DNA of 64,000 nt from DATIUV01 sp049322755. Its GTDB lineage: Bacteria; Pseudomonadota; Gammaproteobacteria; Burkholderiales; UBA6910. The first letter of the stretch is position 1, and every line of letters begins with the position of its first letter. The notes beneath the pieces were generated by a model that did not search any database, had not been told where the DNA came from, and saw only the letters and a program-made list of their open reading frames with translations. The position numbers were made by a program, and so were the translations under genes. Shown one piece after another: positions 41,923 through 53,923 of the stretch. The DNA lies in NCBI GenBank assembly GCA_049322755.1, contig JBMOQX010000047.1, positions 1 through 64,000 of the forward strand, written 5' to 3'.

Positions 41923-43247
41923 TCAGGTGGGAATGTTGGTCAGGTCCTGCAATGCCAGCTTGTCGTCCAGCTGCCACGCCACCGTGCCTTTGGGGTGGTC
42001 GTACCAGCCGGGATCCTTGTAGACGCCCTTGGGCAGGTCGTCGCGCACCTTCACCACGGTGAACATGCCGCCCATCTCGACGCCCATCTCGATGGGCCCG
42101 AACGGCCCTTCGCCGGTCATCATCGGCAGCGTGTTCTCCGGCAGCGGCATGACGTGGCCCATGGCCGCCATGTCCTGCATCTCTGCCATGCCGGCTTCGC
42201 CCATGGACATGTAGTGCTTGCCCGGCAGCAGGCGCGTGATGCGCTCCGTGGCGGCCTTCTGGTCGACGCCCAGGAAGTGGGGCACGCCGTGGCCCATGGG
42301 CCCCATGGTGTGGTGCGACTTGTGGCAGTGGAACGCCCAGTCGCCGGGATACTCGGGCACGAACTCCACCACGCGGATCGCGCCGATCGCCACGTCCACC
42401 GTGGTCTCCGGCCACTGAGCGCTCTTCGCCATCCAGCCGCCGTCGCTGCCGGTCACCCAGAAATTGGTGCCGTGGATGTGGATCGGGTGGTTGGTCATCG
42501 TCAGGTTGGCGATGCGGATGCGCACGCGCTCGCCGGTGCGCGCGACGATGGGGTCGATGCCCAGAAAGGTGCGCGAGTTGAACGTCCAGAGGTTGAAGTC
42601 CAGCATCTCCGAAGGGTCCGGCGTGTAGGTGCCGGGGTCGAACTTGTAGGACGCCAGCATGAAGGTGTAGTCGCGGTCCACGCGCCGCTCGTGCGGGTCT
42701 TTCGGGTGGACGATGAACATGCCCATCGCCATCTGGTACGCCTCGTCGGCGTGGGGTGGTACATGAAGGTGCCGTTCTGCCGGAGCTGGAACTCGTAGAC
42801 GAAGGTTTCGCCCGGCGGGATCTGGGGCTGGTTGAGCCCGCCGACGCCGTCCATGCCGTTGGGCAGGAAGATGCCGTGCCAGTGGATGGTGGTGTGCTCC
42901 CGGAGCTTGTTGGTGACGTAGATGCGCACCTTGTCGCCCTCCACCGCCTCGATGGTGGGGCCGGGCGAGCCGCCGTTGTAGCCCCACAGGTTGGCGGTCA
43001 TGCCGGGGCCGATCTCCCGCTTCACCGGCTCGGCGATGAGGCGGAACTCCTTCCAGCCGTCCTTCATGCGCCACGGCAGGGTGCGGCCGTTCAATGTGAT
43101 CACCAGCGTGCGGCCGCCGGGGCCGGGCGCCGGCGGCGGCTGCGTTCTGGCCTCCGGTGCGCTCTGCGTCGTCGCCGAGGTCTGCTTGAGCAGCGCCATG
43201 CTGGCCAGCACGCCGGCGCCGCCGCTCAGGAAATGTCGTCGGTTCAT
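41923..43247 (-). CDS. multicopper oxidase, frameshifted
   Basis: About 441 residues once repaired. The Tat-like start is MNRRHFLSGGAGVLASMALL. Copper-ligand motifs are HTTIHWHGIFLPNGMDG, NGTFMYHP(H), NHPIHIHGTNFW and WAFHCHKSHHTMGPMGHG. The frame breaks at 42753-42756: CACCCCACG is found where CAC CCC CAC GCC (MYHPHADEAYQMAMGMF) is expected, so one C is missing from a homopolymer. The Met-rich C-terminal segment (YMSMGEAGMAEMQDMAAMGH) is typical of CueO/CopA-type oxidases that detoxify Cu(I). Confidence 0.85.
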
Positions 43248-43260
43248 GATGGGTCTCCGG

Positions 43261-44282
43261 TCAGTGATGGCCGCCGTGGCCGCGGCCCGTTGCGCCGATC
43301 GGCGCCATCGCGGCGGCGCTCGGCGCGGTTTCATAGGTGATTCGCAGCGCCCCGGCTTGAGGCATCTGACCCCCCTACGGCACGCTCCAGGTCAAAGTAC
43401 GCTTTCCAGAAATTGCGCACCGCTTGTACATATTCGCCTTGCTTCTCGATTTCCTCGCGCTTGGCGTCCAGTACCTCGTAGACGCCGATCAGCATCCCGT
43501 TGTAGTGCTTGAGCGCCTCGTCGGTGACTTCGGTCCGGGCCGGGAGGATGAGGGTATTGAGCTTGACCGCCTTGGCGTGGGCGATGCGCATCCGGCCTTC
43601 GGCGTCGCCGATCTCCGCGGCGATGCGGTGGCGCGCGTCCAGCACGTCGATCTCCGCCTGGGGCAGGCGCGCTTGCGTGGGCAGGACGCGGGACGGTGAC
43701 ACCAGCGGCAGCACGTCGCGATACTCCGGGTTGGGCACCGGCGCGCCGAAGGGGTTTTCGGCGCGCAGCGCCGCCTCGGCCGTGCGCGCGTCGGCGCGGT
43801 TGAGCCAGGCGGTGTGCGCAAACTGGCCGGAGACGGGCAGCGCGTCCGGCAGCGTGGGCAGTCCGGCCGTGCGCTCGGGCAGTCTGTCCGCCGATAGGCC
43901 CATCAGCCGCGCCAGCCGCAGCCGCGCGTTGGCGTGCTCGACCCGCAGGAGATCGCGCTCGTATTTGAACGGCTGGCCTGTCTTGGCAAACAGTCCGGAG
44001 CGCACCAAGTCGGCGGGCGCCACGCCCAGCTCCCGATAGGCGCGCATCAGTTTCGGGCTGTTGAGCAGGGCGACGCGCACGGCGTCGTCCAGCGTGATGG
44101 GCCGCGCCAGCACGCCGGCGAGCGTCTGCTGCACGTACTGCCCCTGGGGTCCGGTTTCCAGGGTCGGTAGCGGGGGGGCCGCCGTCGGCGGCGAGAGCGG
44201 CGCTCGATCCCGCCAGGGCGATCGCCAGCACTCTGGCCGCGGCGCCCCTTTCTTTGAAAGAGGAGCATACTGACCTCCACAT
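43261..44282 (-). pseudogene. TolC-family outer-membrane efflux protein, degraded or error-laden
   Basis: Three frames hold one gene: a signal peptide (VLAIALAGSSAALAADGG), then LPTLETGPQGQYVQQTLAGV, ITLDDAVRVALLNSPKLMRA and LKHYNGMLIGVYEVLDAKRE, and the end GALRITYETAPSAAAM...GHGGHH stopping at 43261. Frame changes fall at a seven-G run near 44173-44179 and a six-base run of the same nucleotide near 43370-43375 (G on the coding strand). The repaired protein is about 340 residues against 450-500 normally, and the middle is short or scrambled, so a real internal deletion is also likely. It belongs to copper efflux by context. Confidence 0.65.
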
Positions 44283-44350
44283 GAACGATTGATCACGATC
44301 GGCGCATCACGCGCCGGAACCGGTTCGGTGTTCACGGGCGTCGCGCGAAT

Positions 44351-44384
44351 CCGGGCGACGCCCGGGTCCCGGCGTTCGCCGGGA
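44351..44384. terminator. two adjacent GC-rich hairpins
   Basis: CCGGGCG-A-CGCCCGG (44351-44365) and TCCCGGCG-TT-CGCCGGGA (44367-44384) are perfect stems side by side, between the gene at 44391-44768 and the TolC-like gene, both on the minus strand. They could slow or stop transcription or be a REP-like element. No T tract follows. Confidence 0.4.
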
Positions 44385-44390
44385 GGGAGG

Positions 44391-44768
44391 TCAGGAAAGC
44401 GGAGGGCGCTTCAAAGGTGCGACAAAGACAGGCGCGGGCGCCAAAACGGCCAGGACCGGGACCGCGCGAGGAGGAACTTCCTGCGCCGTGGCCGAGGGCA
44501 CGGGCAGTGCCGGCGCATTGCACTGCTGACAGACGCTGCAACCGTCGCAGCTGAATATCGGGGTACCGCTACCGTCGCCCGGAATCCGGTCAGCCTCCGA
44601 TGAGCCGGCGTGCATCTGGCCGTGCTGGGCCCCGTCCAGATCATGGGACGCGTGGGATGCGCGGGCATGGTTGCCGCACCCGGACATCATGACGCCCCCG
44701 ATGGCTCCCTGAAACGGAAGCCAAAGGGCGATAAAAACCAGGAACGCACGACGGAACAGAAAATGCAT
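44391..44768 (-). CDS. secreted Cys/His-rich protein at the head of the copper cluster
   Basis: 125 residues: signal-like helix (FLVFIALWLPFQGAIGGVMM), then CGNHARASHASHDLDGAQHG and a Cys-rich FSCDGCSVCQQCNAPALP, ending in a hydrophobic Val/Pro-rich tail. This recalls small DUF2946-like copper-cluster proteins. The clustered CxxC pairs and histidines suggest metal binding. It is the first gene of the leftward block. Confidence 0.55.
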   Translation of the reverse strand: MHFLFRRAFLVFIALWLPFQGAIGGVMMSGCGNHARASHASHDLDGAQHGQMHAGSSEADRIPGDGSGTPIFSCDGCSVCQQCNAPALPVPSATAQEVPPRAVPVLAVLAPAPVFVAPLKRPPLS

Positions 44769-45061
44769 GGGGCCGCAGTAATAGGGACGAACGCCGGGGT
44801 TTGCAATGAGGGGAATCGGACCGGCGCCGCGCCGGAAAGTTCAAGCGGTCTTCCGGCTGCCTATCCGGTCGGCGAGGTGCGGCCGCGTACGATTCCGGGC
44901 TTCCGTCTGACCATTGGCAGTGGCCTATCCAACGTATAGGATCAGGGCCGAAGCCGAACGGGTGTCGGGATCGTTGCCGTTTCCCGTCTCGGCGCGGCAG
45001 CTTCGCCTGACCGAAGCCGAGCTTTCACCTGACGGCAAGGCCGCATACCGGAGAAGCGTTC
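44769..45061. other. divergent intergenic region at the strand switch
   Basis: Nothing coding is evident in these 293 bases. A weak inverted repeat CCTAT-N7-ATAGG lies at 44924-44940. The region separates the leftward metal block from the rightward genes and should contain promoters for both directions. Confidence 0.4.
44914..44942 (+). promoter_or_regulatory. candidate promoter for the rightward genes
   Basis: TTGGCA (44914-44919) and TAGGAT (44937-44942) are spaced by 17 bases on the plus strand, a fair sigma70 match. The -10 overlaps the right arm of the small inverted repeat. The first gene begins at 45062, leaving a leader of about 110 bases. Confidence 0.35.
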
Positions 45062-45946
45062 ATGGCAGAGCTGATCGACCCGTTCTTCGAGCGCCAGTAC
45101 AACGCGCGCGCCTCGATCCCCGAGCACCCGGAGATCTTCGCCCGCTGGGCCGAGGAATCGGCGCGGGTCCGCGCTTCCGCCGAGTGCACGCTGGATCTGC
45201 GCTACGGCCAGGGCGAGAAACAGACCCTGGATATCTTCGCCGCCCGCGGCCGCTCGCGCGCGCTGCTGATGTACCTCCACGGCGGCTACTGGCGTTCGCT
45301 CGACAAGAGCGATTTCTCGTTCCTCGCGCCGGCGCTAACGGCCATGGACGCCACCGTTGCCGTGGTCAACTACGACCTGGCGCCGCAGGTGAGCGTGGGC
45401 CGCATCGTCGAGGAAGTGCGCGCCGCCGTGGTGTGGCTGCTGGAGCGCGGCGCCGAGCACGGCGCCAATCCTTCGCGCCTGTTCATCGCCGGCCACTCCG
45501 CCGGCGCCCACCTGGCGGCGATGCTCTACACCACCGACTGGAGCCGCCAGTTCCCGGGGCTCCCGCCCAGGATCATCAAGGGCGCTGTGGCGGTGAGCGG
45601 CCTCTACGACCTGGCGCCGCTCACGGAGACCAGCATGAACGCCGACCTCCGGCTCACCGAGGAGACCGCGCGCCAGCTGAGCCCCGCGTACCTGGAGCCC
45701 TGGGTCAAGGCGCCCCTGGTGCTGGCGGTGGGTGGCGACGAGAGCAGCGAGTTCCGGCTGCAGACCGAGCTGCTGGCGGAGCGCTGGAAGGACGCGGTCG
45801 AGATCCGCCAGGTGCCGATGCCGGGCTATCACCACCTCAACGTGATCGAGCAGCTGGGCGTCACGGGCTCGCCGCTGCACGCCGCGGCGATGCGGCTCAT
45901 GCGCCTCGACCGCGAGGAAGAGAAACCCGAGGACGACGATGACTGA
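45062..45946 (+). CDS. alpha/beta-hydrolase, kynurenine-formamidase/esterase-like
   Basis: 294 residues. Motifs are the oxyanion HGGYWRSLDKSDF near residue 80, the nucleophile elbow FIAGHSAGAHLAAMLY near residue 140, and the His region MPGYHHLNVIEQLG near the C-terminus. This arrangement fits the KynB-like (arylformamidase) and related esterase group, but no tryptophan-pathway genes are nearby, so the substrate is open. The start has GGAGAAG upstream, and the 3' end overlaps the GST gene by 8 bases. Confidence 0.75.
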   Translation: MAELIDPFFERQYNARASIPEHPEIFARWAEESARVRASAECTLDLRYGQGEKQTLDIFAARGRSRALLMYLHGGYWRSLDKSDFSFLAPALTAMDATVAVVNYDLAPQVSVGRIVEEVRAAVVWLLERGAEHGANPSRLFIAGHSAGAHLAAMLYTTDWSRQFPGLPPRIIKGAVAVSGLYDLAPLTETSMNADLRLTEETARQLSPAYLEPWVKAPLVLAVGGDESSEFRLQTELLAERWKDAVEIRQVPMPGYHHLNVIEQLGVTGSPLHAAAMRLMRLDREEEKPEDDDD

Positions 45947-46601
45947 AAGCGCGGACGCGCCGCTCACGCTCTACGGCTGCCCCAATACGCGCTCGCTGCG
46001 CGCGGCGTGGGCGCTGGAGGAGGCGGGCGCCGAATACGCTTACGTACCCGTCGCGCTGCTCAAGGGCGAGGGCCGCAAGCCCGCCTATCTGCGCGTCAAT
46101 CCCGGCGGCAAGGTGCCTGCGCTGACAGTGGGCGACACGGTGCTCACCGAGTCGGCCGCGATCGTCACGTGGGTGGGCGACCGCTATCCGGGCTCCGGCC
46201 TCACGCCGCCGGCCGGCACGCTGGAGCGGGCGCGCCACGACCAGTGGTGCGCGTTCGCGGTCGCCGAGCTGGAGCAGCCGTTGTGGACCATCGCCAAGCA
46301 CCGTTTCGCGCTGCCCAGGGAGCGGCGGCTGCCGGCAATCGAGGAGACCGCGGTGCGGGAGTTCGGGCTCGCGTGCCGCGTGCTGGCGCACGGCCTGAAG
46401 GACCAAACCCACATCTTCGGCCAGCGTTTCGATGGCGCCGACATTCTGCTGGCGCACACGCTGGCGTGGGCGCGCTCGGCGCGCGTGCCGGTGCTGCCGG
46501 AATCTCTGCTCGAATACGCCGACCGCTGCCTCGCGCGGCCGGCGGCGGCGCGCGCCATGCAGCGCGAAGCGGCGGCGCCGGAAGCGAGCGCCAGCATCTA
46601 G
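45939..46601 (+). CDS. glutathione S-transferase
   Basis: 220 residues, typical length. The N-terminal thioredoxin-like domain has LYGCPNTRSLRAAWALEEAG, then LRVNPGGKVPALTVGDTVLT and ESAAIVTWVGDRYPG of the glutathione site; an all-helical C-terminal domain follows. It conjugates or reduces substrates with glutathione; the target is unknown. It overlaps the hydrolase and is 9 bases from the next gene, suggesting a three-gene operon. Confidence 0.85.
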   Translation: MTESADAPLTLYGCPNTRSLRAAWALEEAGAEYAYVPVALLKGEGRKPAYLRVNPGGKVPALTVGDTVLTESAAIVTWVGDRYPGSGLTPPAGTLERARHDQWCAFAVAELEQPLWTIAKHRFALPRERRLPAIEETAVREFGLACRVLAHGLKDQTHIFGQRFDGADILLAHTLAWARSARVPVLPESLLEYADRCLARPAAARAMQREAAAPEASASI

Positions 46602-46610
46602 GAGCGATTC

Positions 46611-49430
<2,820 letters not shown>

Positions 49431-49511
49431 CCCCGCGCCGCGGCCCGTCGATGCCCCGCGGGGAGCGCGTGCGCGCGCGGGGGCCCTGCAAACATTTCAA
49501 TCCTCCGCCGC

Positions 49512-49540
49512 TTGACGTCCACTGGGCGCGCGCTTAAATT
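49512..49540 (+). promoter_or_regulatory. candidate promoter of the B12 riboswitch transcript
   Basis: TTGACG (49512-49517) and TAAATT (49535-49540) with a 17-base spacer fit a sigma70 promoter. The predicted start near 49547 falls at the beginning of the riboswitch, which supports it. Confidence 0.6.
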
Positions 49541-49547
49541 TGCGCTA

Positions 49548-49756
49548 GCGCTTCAGGTGCCCCGACGGCGTCCGCCGCCGGGGTCAAACGGGAAGCCGGT
49601 GCGCTCCACCCAACGCGGAGCAATCCCGGCGCTGCCCCCGCAACGGTAAGCGAGGCAAGGATCTGCAGGACGCCACTGGGCGACGAGCCCGGGAAGGCGC
49701 AGATCCCCGGAAGTCCCGGCGACTTCCCCTCGCGAGCCCGGAGACCGGCCCGACGC
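49548..49756 (+). ncRNA. cobalamin riboswitch
   Basis: Conserved aptamer blocks appear in the expected order: GGTCAAACGGGAAGCCGGTG at 49582-49601, GCTGCCCCCGCAACGGTAAG at 49631-49650, and the B12 box GCCACTGGGCGACGAGCCCG at 49672-49691 continuing GGAAGGCG. A closing block AGCCCGGAGACCGGCC lies at 49735-49750. Stem halves GGATCTGC and GCAGATCC flank the B12 box. Binding of adenosylcobalamin would lower expression of btuB and probably the whole cluster. The switch to the btuB start is about 130 bases, where an expression platform could lie. Confidence 0.92.
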
Positions 49757-49884
49757 GCAGACGACGGCATCGCGGCGGGCGGTGCGGCGGCGCTCGAGGC
49801 CTCACTGCCGGCGCACGTCCAACTCCTCTCCCTGCTGGCTGCATTTGGCAACGTTGCGCGCGGCGGGCGCGCGGGGAGGGGAGC

Positions 49885-51741
49885 ATGAAAAACGGCAACG
49901 GGCGGGCCGCGGCGGTCCTGGCCTGGTCCATGGGGTGCGGCGGCGCGGCGGCGCAGAGCCTGCCGGCGCCCGAGTTCGTGGCGCTGGCGCCGGTGATCGT
50001 CACCGCCACCCGCACCGCGGAGACGGCGGACGAGGCGCTGGCCTCCGTCAGCGTCATCACCCGCGAGGACATCGAGCGCCAGCAGGCGGTGAGCGTCGAC
50101 GACGTGCTGCGGGGGCTCGCCGGGGTGTCGATCTCCAACAACGGCGGGCTGGGCAAGAACACGGACATCCGCCTGCGCGGCACCGAGTCGGACCAGGTGC
50201 TGGTGCTGATCGACGGCATCAAGGTGGGCTCGGCGACGCTGGGGCAGGCGGCGTTCCAGGACATCCCGGTGGAGCTCATCGACCGCATCGAGGTGGTGCG
50301 TGGCCCGCGCTCCAGCCTCTACGGGTCGGAGGCGATCGGCGGCGTGATCCAGATCTTCACCCGCAAGGGCGGCGGCCCCACCGCGCCCTACGCCAGCGTC
50401 GGCGCCGGCAGTCACAGCACATCCTCGTTGCTGGCCGGGCTCTCGGGCGGCGGCGACCGGAGCTGGTACAACCTCAGTGTCAGCAACGTCGACACCCAGG
50501 GCATCAACGCCTGCAACGCGCCGGCCGGGATCGGCGGCTGTTTTGCGGTGGAGCCGGACAACGACGCCTACCGCAACCGCGCCTTCTCGCTGCGTGGCGG
50601 CTACCGTTTCGGCAATGGCCTCGAAGTGGACGGCTTCGCGCTGCGCGCCCGCGGCAAGAACGAGTTCGACGGCACCTTCGTCAACGAGTCCGAGACCACC
50701 CAGCAGGTGGCGGGCGGGCGGCTCAAGTTCTCGCCGCTGGAGATCTGGCAGGTGACCGTCACCGCCGGCCAGAACCGCGACGAGAGCGACAACTTCCTCG
50801 ACGGCGTGCTCATGTCGCGCTTCGACACCCGGCGCGACGTGTTCTCGCTGCAGAACGACCTCGCCGTGAGCGCGAGCCAGGTGCTGACGCTGGGCTACGA
50901 CTACCAGGACGACCGCATCGAAAGCGACAACGCGTTCACGCGCACCTCGCGCGACAACAACGGCGTGTTCGGCCAGTACCTGGGCCGCTTCGGGCGCCAC
51001 GACCTGCAGGCGTCGCTGCGCTACGACGACAACCAGCAGTTCGGCGGCAAGTCCACCGGCAGCGCGGGTTACGCCTACCAGATCACGCCGGGACTGCGCG
51101 CCACCGCGTCCTACGGCACCGCGTACAAGGCGCCCACCTTCAACGAGCTCTTCTTTCCCGGCTTCGGCAACCCCAACCTGCAGCCGGAGGAATCCAGCAG
51201 CGTCGAGGCGGGGCTGGACGGCACCGCAAACGGCGTGCGCTGGTCGCTGCACGCGTACGAGACCAGGGTGGACGACCTGATCGCGTTCGACGCGGCCACC
51301 TTCCTGCCCCAGAACATCGATAAGGCGCGTATCCGCGGGCTGGAGGGCATCGTCGGCGGCCGCGTCGCCGCCTGGAGCTTCAGCGCCAACGCCACGCTGA
51401 TGGACCCGAGGAACGACGGCAGCGGCCCCAACCGGGACAACCTGCTGCCACGGCGCGCCGAGCAGTCGCTGCGCATCGACGTGGACCGCGGCTTCGGGGC
51501 GTTCAGCGTGGGCGCCACCTTTTTCGCCGAGGGCCGCCGCTACGATGACCTCGCCAACACCCGGCGCCTGGGCGGTTACGGGATCGTCGATCTGCGCGCC
51601 GAATACCGGCCCCACAAGGATTGGTCGCTGCAGGTCAAGGTGGGCAACGTGTTCGACAAGAACTACCAGACCGCGGCGTTCTTCGAGCAGCCCGGCACCA
51701 ACGTGTTCTTCACGCTGCGCTACCGGCCGGCGGGGAGCTGA
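49885..51741 (+). CDS. btuB: TonB-dependent vitamin B12 receptor
   Basis: 618 residues: short signal (ending AAAQS), TonB-box-like region (APVIVTATRTAETADEA), plug domain (DIRLRGTESDQVLVLIDGIK, IDRIEVVRGPRSSLYGSEAI) and a 22-strand-type barrel ending in an aromatic, Arg-containing strand (FFTLRYRPAGS). It imports cobalamin across the outer membrane. A riboswitch directly upstream fits this assignment. GGAGGGGAGC precedes the ATG. Confidence 0.93.
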   Translation: MKNGNGRAAAVLAWSMGCGGAAAQSLPAPEFVALAPVIVTATRTAETADEALASVSVITREDIERQQAVSVDDVLRGLAGVSISNNGGLGKNTDIRLRGTESDQVLVLIDGIKVGSATLGQAAFQDIPVELIDRIEVVRGPRSSLYGSEAIGGVIQIFTRKGGGPTAPYASVGAGSHSTSSLLAGLSGGGDRSWYNLSVSNVDTQGINACNAPAGIGGCFAVEPDNDAYRNRAFSLRGGYRFGNGLEVDGFALRARGKNEFDGTFVNESETTQQVAGGRLKFSPLEIWQVTVTAGQNRDESDNFLDGVLMSRFDTRRDVFSLQNDLAVSASQVLTLGYDYQDDRIESDNAFTRTSRDNNGVFGQYLGRFGRHDLQASLRYDDNQQFGGKSTGSAGYAYQITPGLRATASYGTAYKAPTFNELFFPGFGNPNLQPEESSSVEAGLDGTANGVRWSLHAYETRVDDLIAFDAATFLPQNIDKARIRGLEGIVGGRVAAWSFSANATLMDPRNDGSGPNRDNLLPRRAEQSLRIDVDRGFGAFSVGATFFAEGRRYDDLANTRRLGGYGIVDLRAEYRPHKDWSLQVKVGNVFDKNYQTAAFFEQPGTNVFFTLRYRPAGS

Positions 51742-51749
51742 CGGCGGCG

Positions 51750-53084
51750 ATGCGCGCGGCGGCCGGGACGGTGGTTCGGCAGCCCGCTGGGGCGGCTGCC
51801 CGCGCGTGTCCGGCGCTGCTGGTGGCGGCGCCGGCGTCGGGGCAGGGCAAGACCACCGCCACGGCGGCACTGGCGCGGCTGCACGCACGCCGCGGCCGCC
51901 GGGTGCGGGCGTTCAAGGTGGGTCCCGACTTCATCGACCCGATGATCCTGGAGCGCGCGGCCGGCGCGCCGGTCCATCCCCTCGACCTGTGGATGGTGGG
52001 CGAGGCGCAATCGCGGCGGCGGCTGTTCGAGGCGGCGGCCGACGCCGACCTGATCCTGATCGAGGGCGCCATGGGCCTCTATGACGGCGAACCGTCGGCG
52101 GCCGACCTGGCGGCGGCGTTCGGCGTGCCGGTGCTGCTGGTGGTGGACGCCTCCGCCATGGCGCAGACATTCGGCGCGGTCTGCCACGGGCTCGCCACAT
52201 ATCGCGCCGGCGTCGCGGTGGCGGGCGTCGTCGCCAACCGCGTCGCGGGCGAGGGCCACGCCCGCATGCTGCGCGACAGCCTGCCGTCGGGCATCGCCTT
52301 CTTCGGGGCGGTGATGGAGACCGCCGCGGCGGCGCTGCCCGACCGGCACCTGGGGCTGGTGCAGGCGGCGGAAATCGCCGATCTGGACGTGCGGCTCGAC
52401 GCCGCCGCCGACGCGCTGGCACGAACCGCGGCCGCGGACCTGCCGCCGGCGGTGCCGCTGGCGGCGGGGCCGCCGCCGCCGGCAAACGATCTCCTCCTGG
52501 AAGGCGTGCGGATCGGCGTTGCCCGGGACGCCGCCTTCTCCTTTGTTTATGCCGCCAATCTGGACCTGTTGCGGGCGCTGGGGGCGGATCTGAGGTTTTT
52601 CTCGCCGCTCGCCGACGCGCGGCTGCCGGACGTGGACAGCGTCTGGCTGCCCGGCGGCTATCCCGAGCTGCACCTGCGCCGGCTGGCGGAGAACACGGCG
52701 ATGCACGCGGCGCTGCGCGCGCACCACGCCGCCGGCCGGCCGCTGCTGGCCGAATGCGGCGGCATGCTCTATCTGCTGCAGGCGCTGCGCAACGCCGACG
52801 GCGAGCGGGGCGCCATGGCGGGCCTGCTGCCGGGGGAAGCGGTGCTGCAGCGGAAGCTGGCGGCCATCGGCCTGCAGAGCGTGGCGTTCCCGGCGGGGGA
52901 GCTGCGGGGCCACACCTTCCACCATTCGCGGCTCGCCACCCCGCTCGCGCCCTCGGTGCGGGCGCGCTCGAAGCACGGCGGCGATGGCGAACCGGTGTAC
53001 CATGACCGCCGGCTCACCGCCTCTTACGTGCACTTCTACTTTCCGTCCAACCCGCGCGCCGCCGCGGCCCTTTTCGCGCCATGA
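51750..53084 (+). CDS. cbiA: cobyrinate a,c-diamide synthase
   Basis: 444 residues. The N-terminal P-loop is VAAPASGQGKTTATAALARL, followed by KVGPDFIDPMILERAAGAP and LILIEGAMGLYDGEP. The C-terminal glutamine-amidotransferase part has LPGGYPELHLRRLAENTAMH and ECGGMLYLLQAL with the catalytic cysteine; the closing His region is SYVHFYFPSNP. It amidates the a and c side chains of (hydrogeno)cobyrinate. The start at 51750 lies 8 bases after btuB. A four-base overlap joins it to the next gene. Confidence 0.92.
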   Translation: MRAAAGTVVRQPAGAAARACPALLVAAPASGQGKTTATAALARLHARRGRRVRAFKVGPDFIDPMILERAAGAPVHPLDLWMVGEAQSRRRLFEAAADADLILIEGAMGLYDGEPSAADLAAAFGVPVLLVVDASAMAQTFGAVCHGLATYRAGVAVAGVVANRVAGEGHARMLRDSLPSGIAFFGAVMETAAAALPDRHLGLVQAAEIADLDVRLDAAADALARTAAADLPPAVPLAAGPPPPANDLLLEGVRIGVARDAAFSFVYAANLDLLRALGADLRFFSPLADARLPDVDSVWLPGGYPELHLRRLAENTAMHAALRAHHAAGRPLLAECGGMLYLLQALRNADGERGAMAGLLPGEAVLQRKLAAIGLQSVAFPAGELRGHTFHHSRLATPLAPSVRARSKHGGDGEPVYHDRRLTASYVHFYFPSNPRAAAALFAP

Positions 53085-53923
53085 CCGCAGCGTTCCAGCC
53101 CCGCTCCCCGCCCGACGGCCTCGCCGCGCGGCTGCCCTCGCGCATCGTCTGCCTGACGGAAGAGACCACCGAGACGCTCTACCTGCTGGGCGAGGAGGCG
53201 CGCATCGCCGGCATCTCCGGTTTCACGGTGCGCCCGCCGCGCGCGCGCAAGGAGAAACCACGGGTGTCGGCGTTCACCAGCGCGAAGATCGACCGGATCC
53301 TGGCGTTGCGGCCGGACCTGGTGCTGGGCTTCTCCGACCTGCAGGCCGACATCGCCGCCGAGCTGATCCGCGGTGGCGTCAACGTCTGCGTGTTCAACCA
53401 GCGCTCGGTGGACGAGATCCTCGCCATGATCGCCGCGGTGGGCGCGCTGGTGGGCGCCCACGACCGCGCTGCGGCGCTGGTGGCCGACCTGGAACGCCGC
53501 CTCGACGCGGCGCGCGCCGCGGCGGCGCGGCTGCCGCGCCGGCCGCGGGTCTATTTCGAGGAATGGGACAGCCCCCAGATCTCCGGCATCCGCTGGGTGT
53601 CCGAGCTGATCGGCGCCGCCGGCGGCGACGACTGCTTTCCGGAGCTGGCGCGCGAGCCCATGGGCAGAAACCGCATCATCGCCGATCCGCTGGAAGTGCC
53701 GCGGCGCGCGCCCGACATCATCATCGGTTCCTGGTGCGGCAAGAAATTCCGCCCCGGCGCGGTGGCGGCGCGGCCCGGCTGGGAGCGGGTGCCGGCGGTG
53801 GCGACCGGCCACCTGTACGAGATCAAGTCCGCCGACATCCTGCAGCCGGGGCCGGCGGCGCTCACCGATGGCTTGGCGCAGCTCGTCGCCATCGTGCGCC
53901 GCTGGAGCGGGTCCGCGCCATGA
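53081..53923 (+). CDS. BtuF-like corrinoid-binding protein without signal peptide
   Basis: 280 residues of the periplasmic-binding-protein fold (type III): RIVCLTEETTETLYLLGEEA, SAKIDRILALRPDLVLGFSD, NVCVFNQRSVDEILAMI, and PDIIIGSWCGKKFRPGAVAA. The N-terminus (MTAAFQPRSPPDGLAARLPS) has no signal sequence, so the protein is either cytoplasmic or its true start is elsewhere. It is overlapped by cbiA upstream (ATGA) and bluB downstream. It differs clearly from the two secreted BtuF copies in this cluster. Confidence 0.75.
   Translation: MTAAFQPRSPPDGLAARLPSRIVCLTEETTETLYLLGEEARIAGISGFTVRPPRARKEKPRVSAFTSAKIDRILALRPDLVLGFSDLQADIAAELIRGGVNVCVFNQRSVDEILAMIAAVGALVGAHDRAAALVADLERRLDAARAAAARLPRRPRVYFEEWDSPQISGIRWVSELIGAAGGDDCFPELAREPMGRNRIIADPLEVPRRAPDIIIGSWCGKKFRPGAVAARPGWERVPAVATGHLYEIKSADILQPGPAALTDGLAQLVAIVRRWSGSAP

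Noticed and set aside
49441..49480. GC-rich palindromes after the oxidase gene, considered as a terminator
   Set aside because: CCCCGCGGGG and GCGCGTGCGCGC are short, overlap one another and have no T tract; too weak to call.
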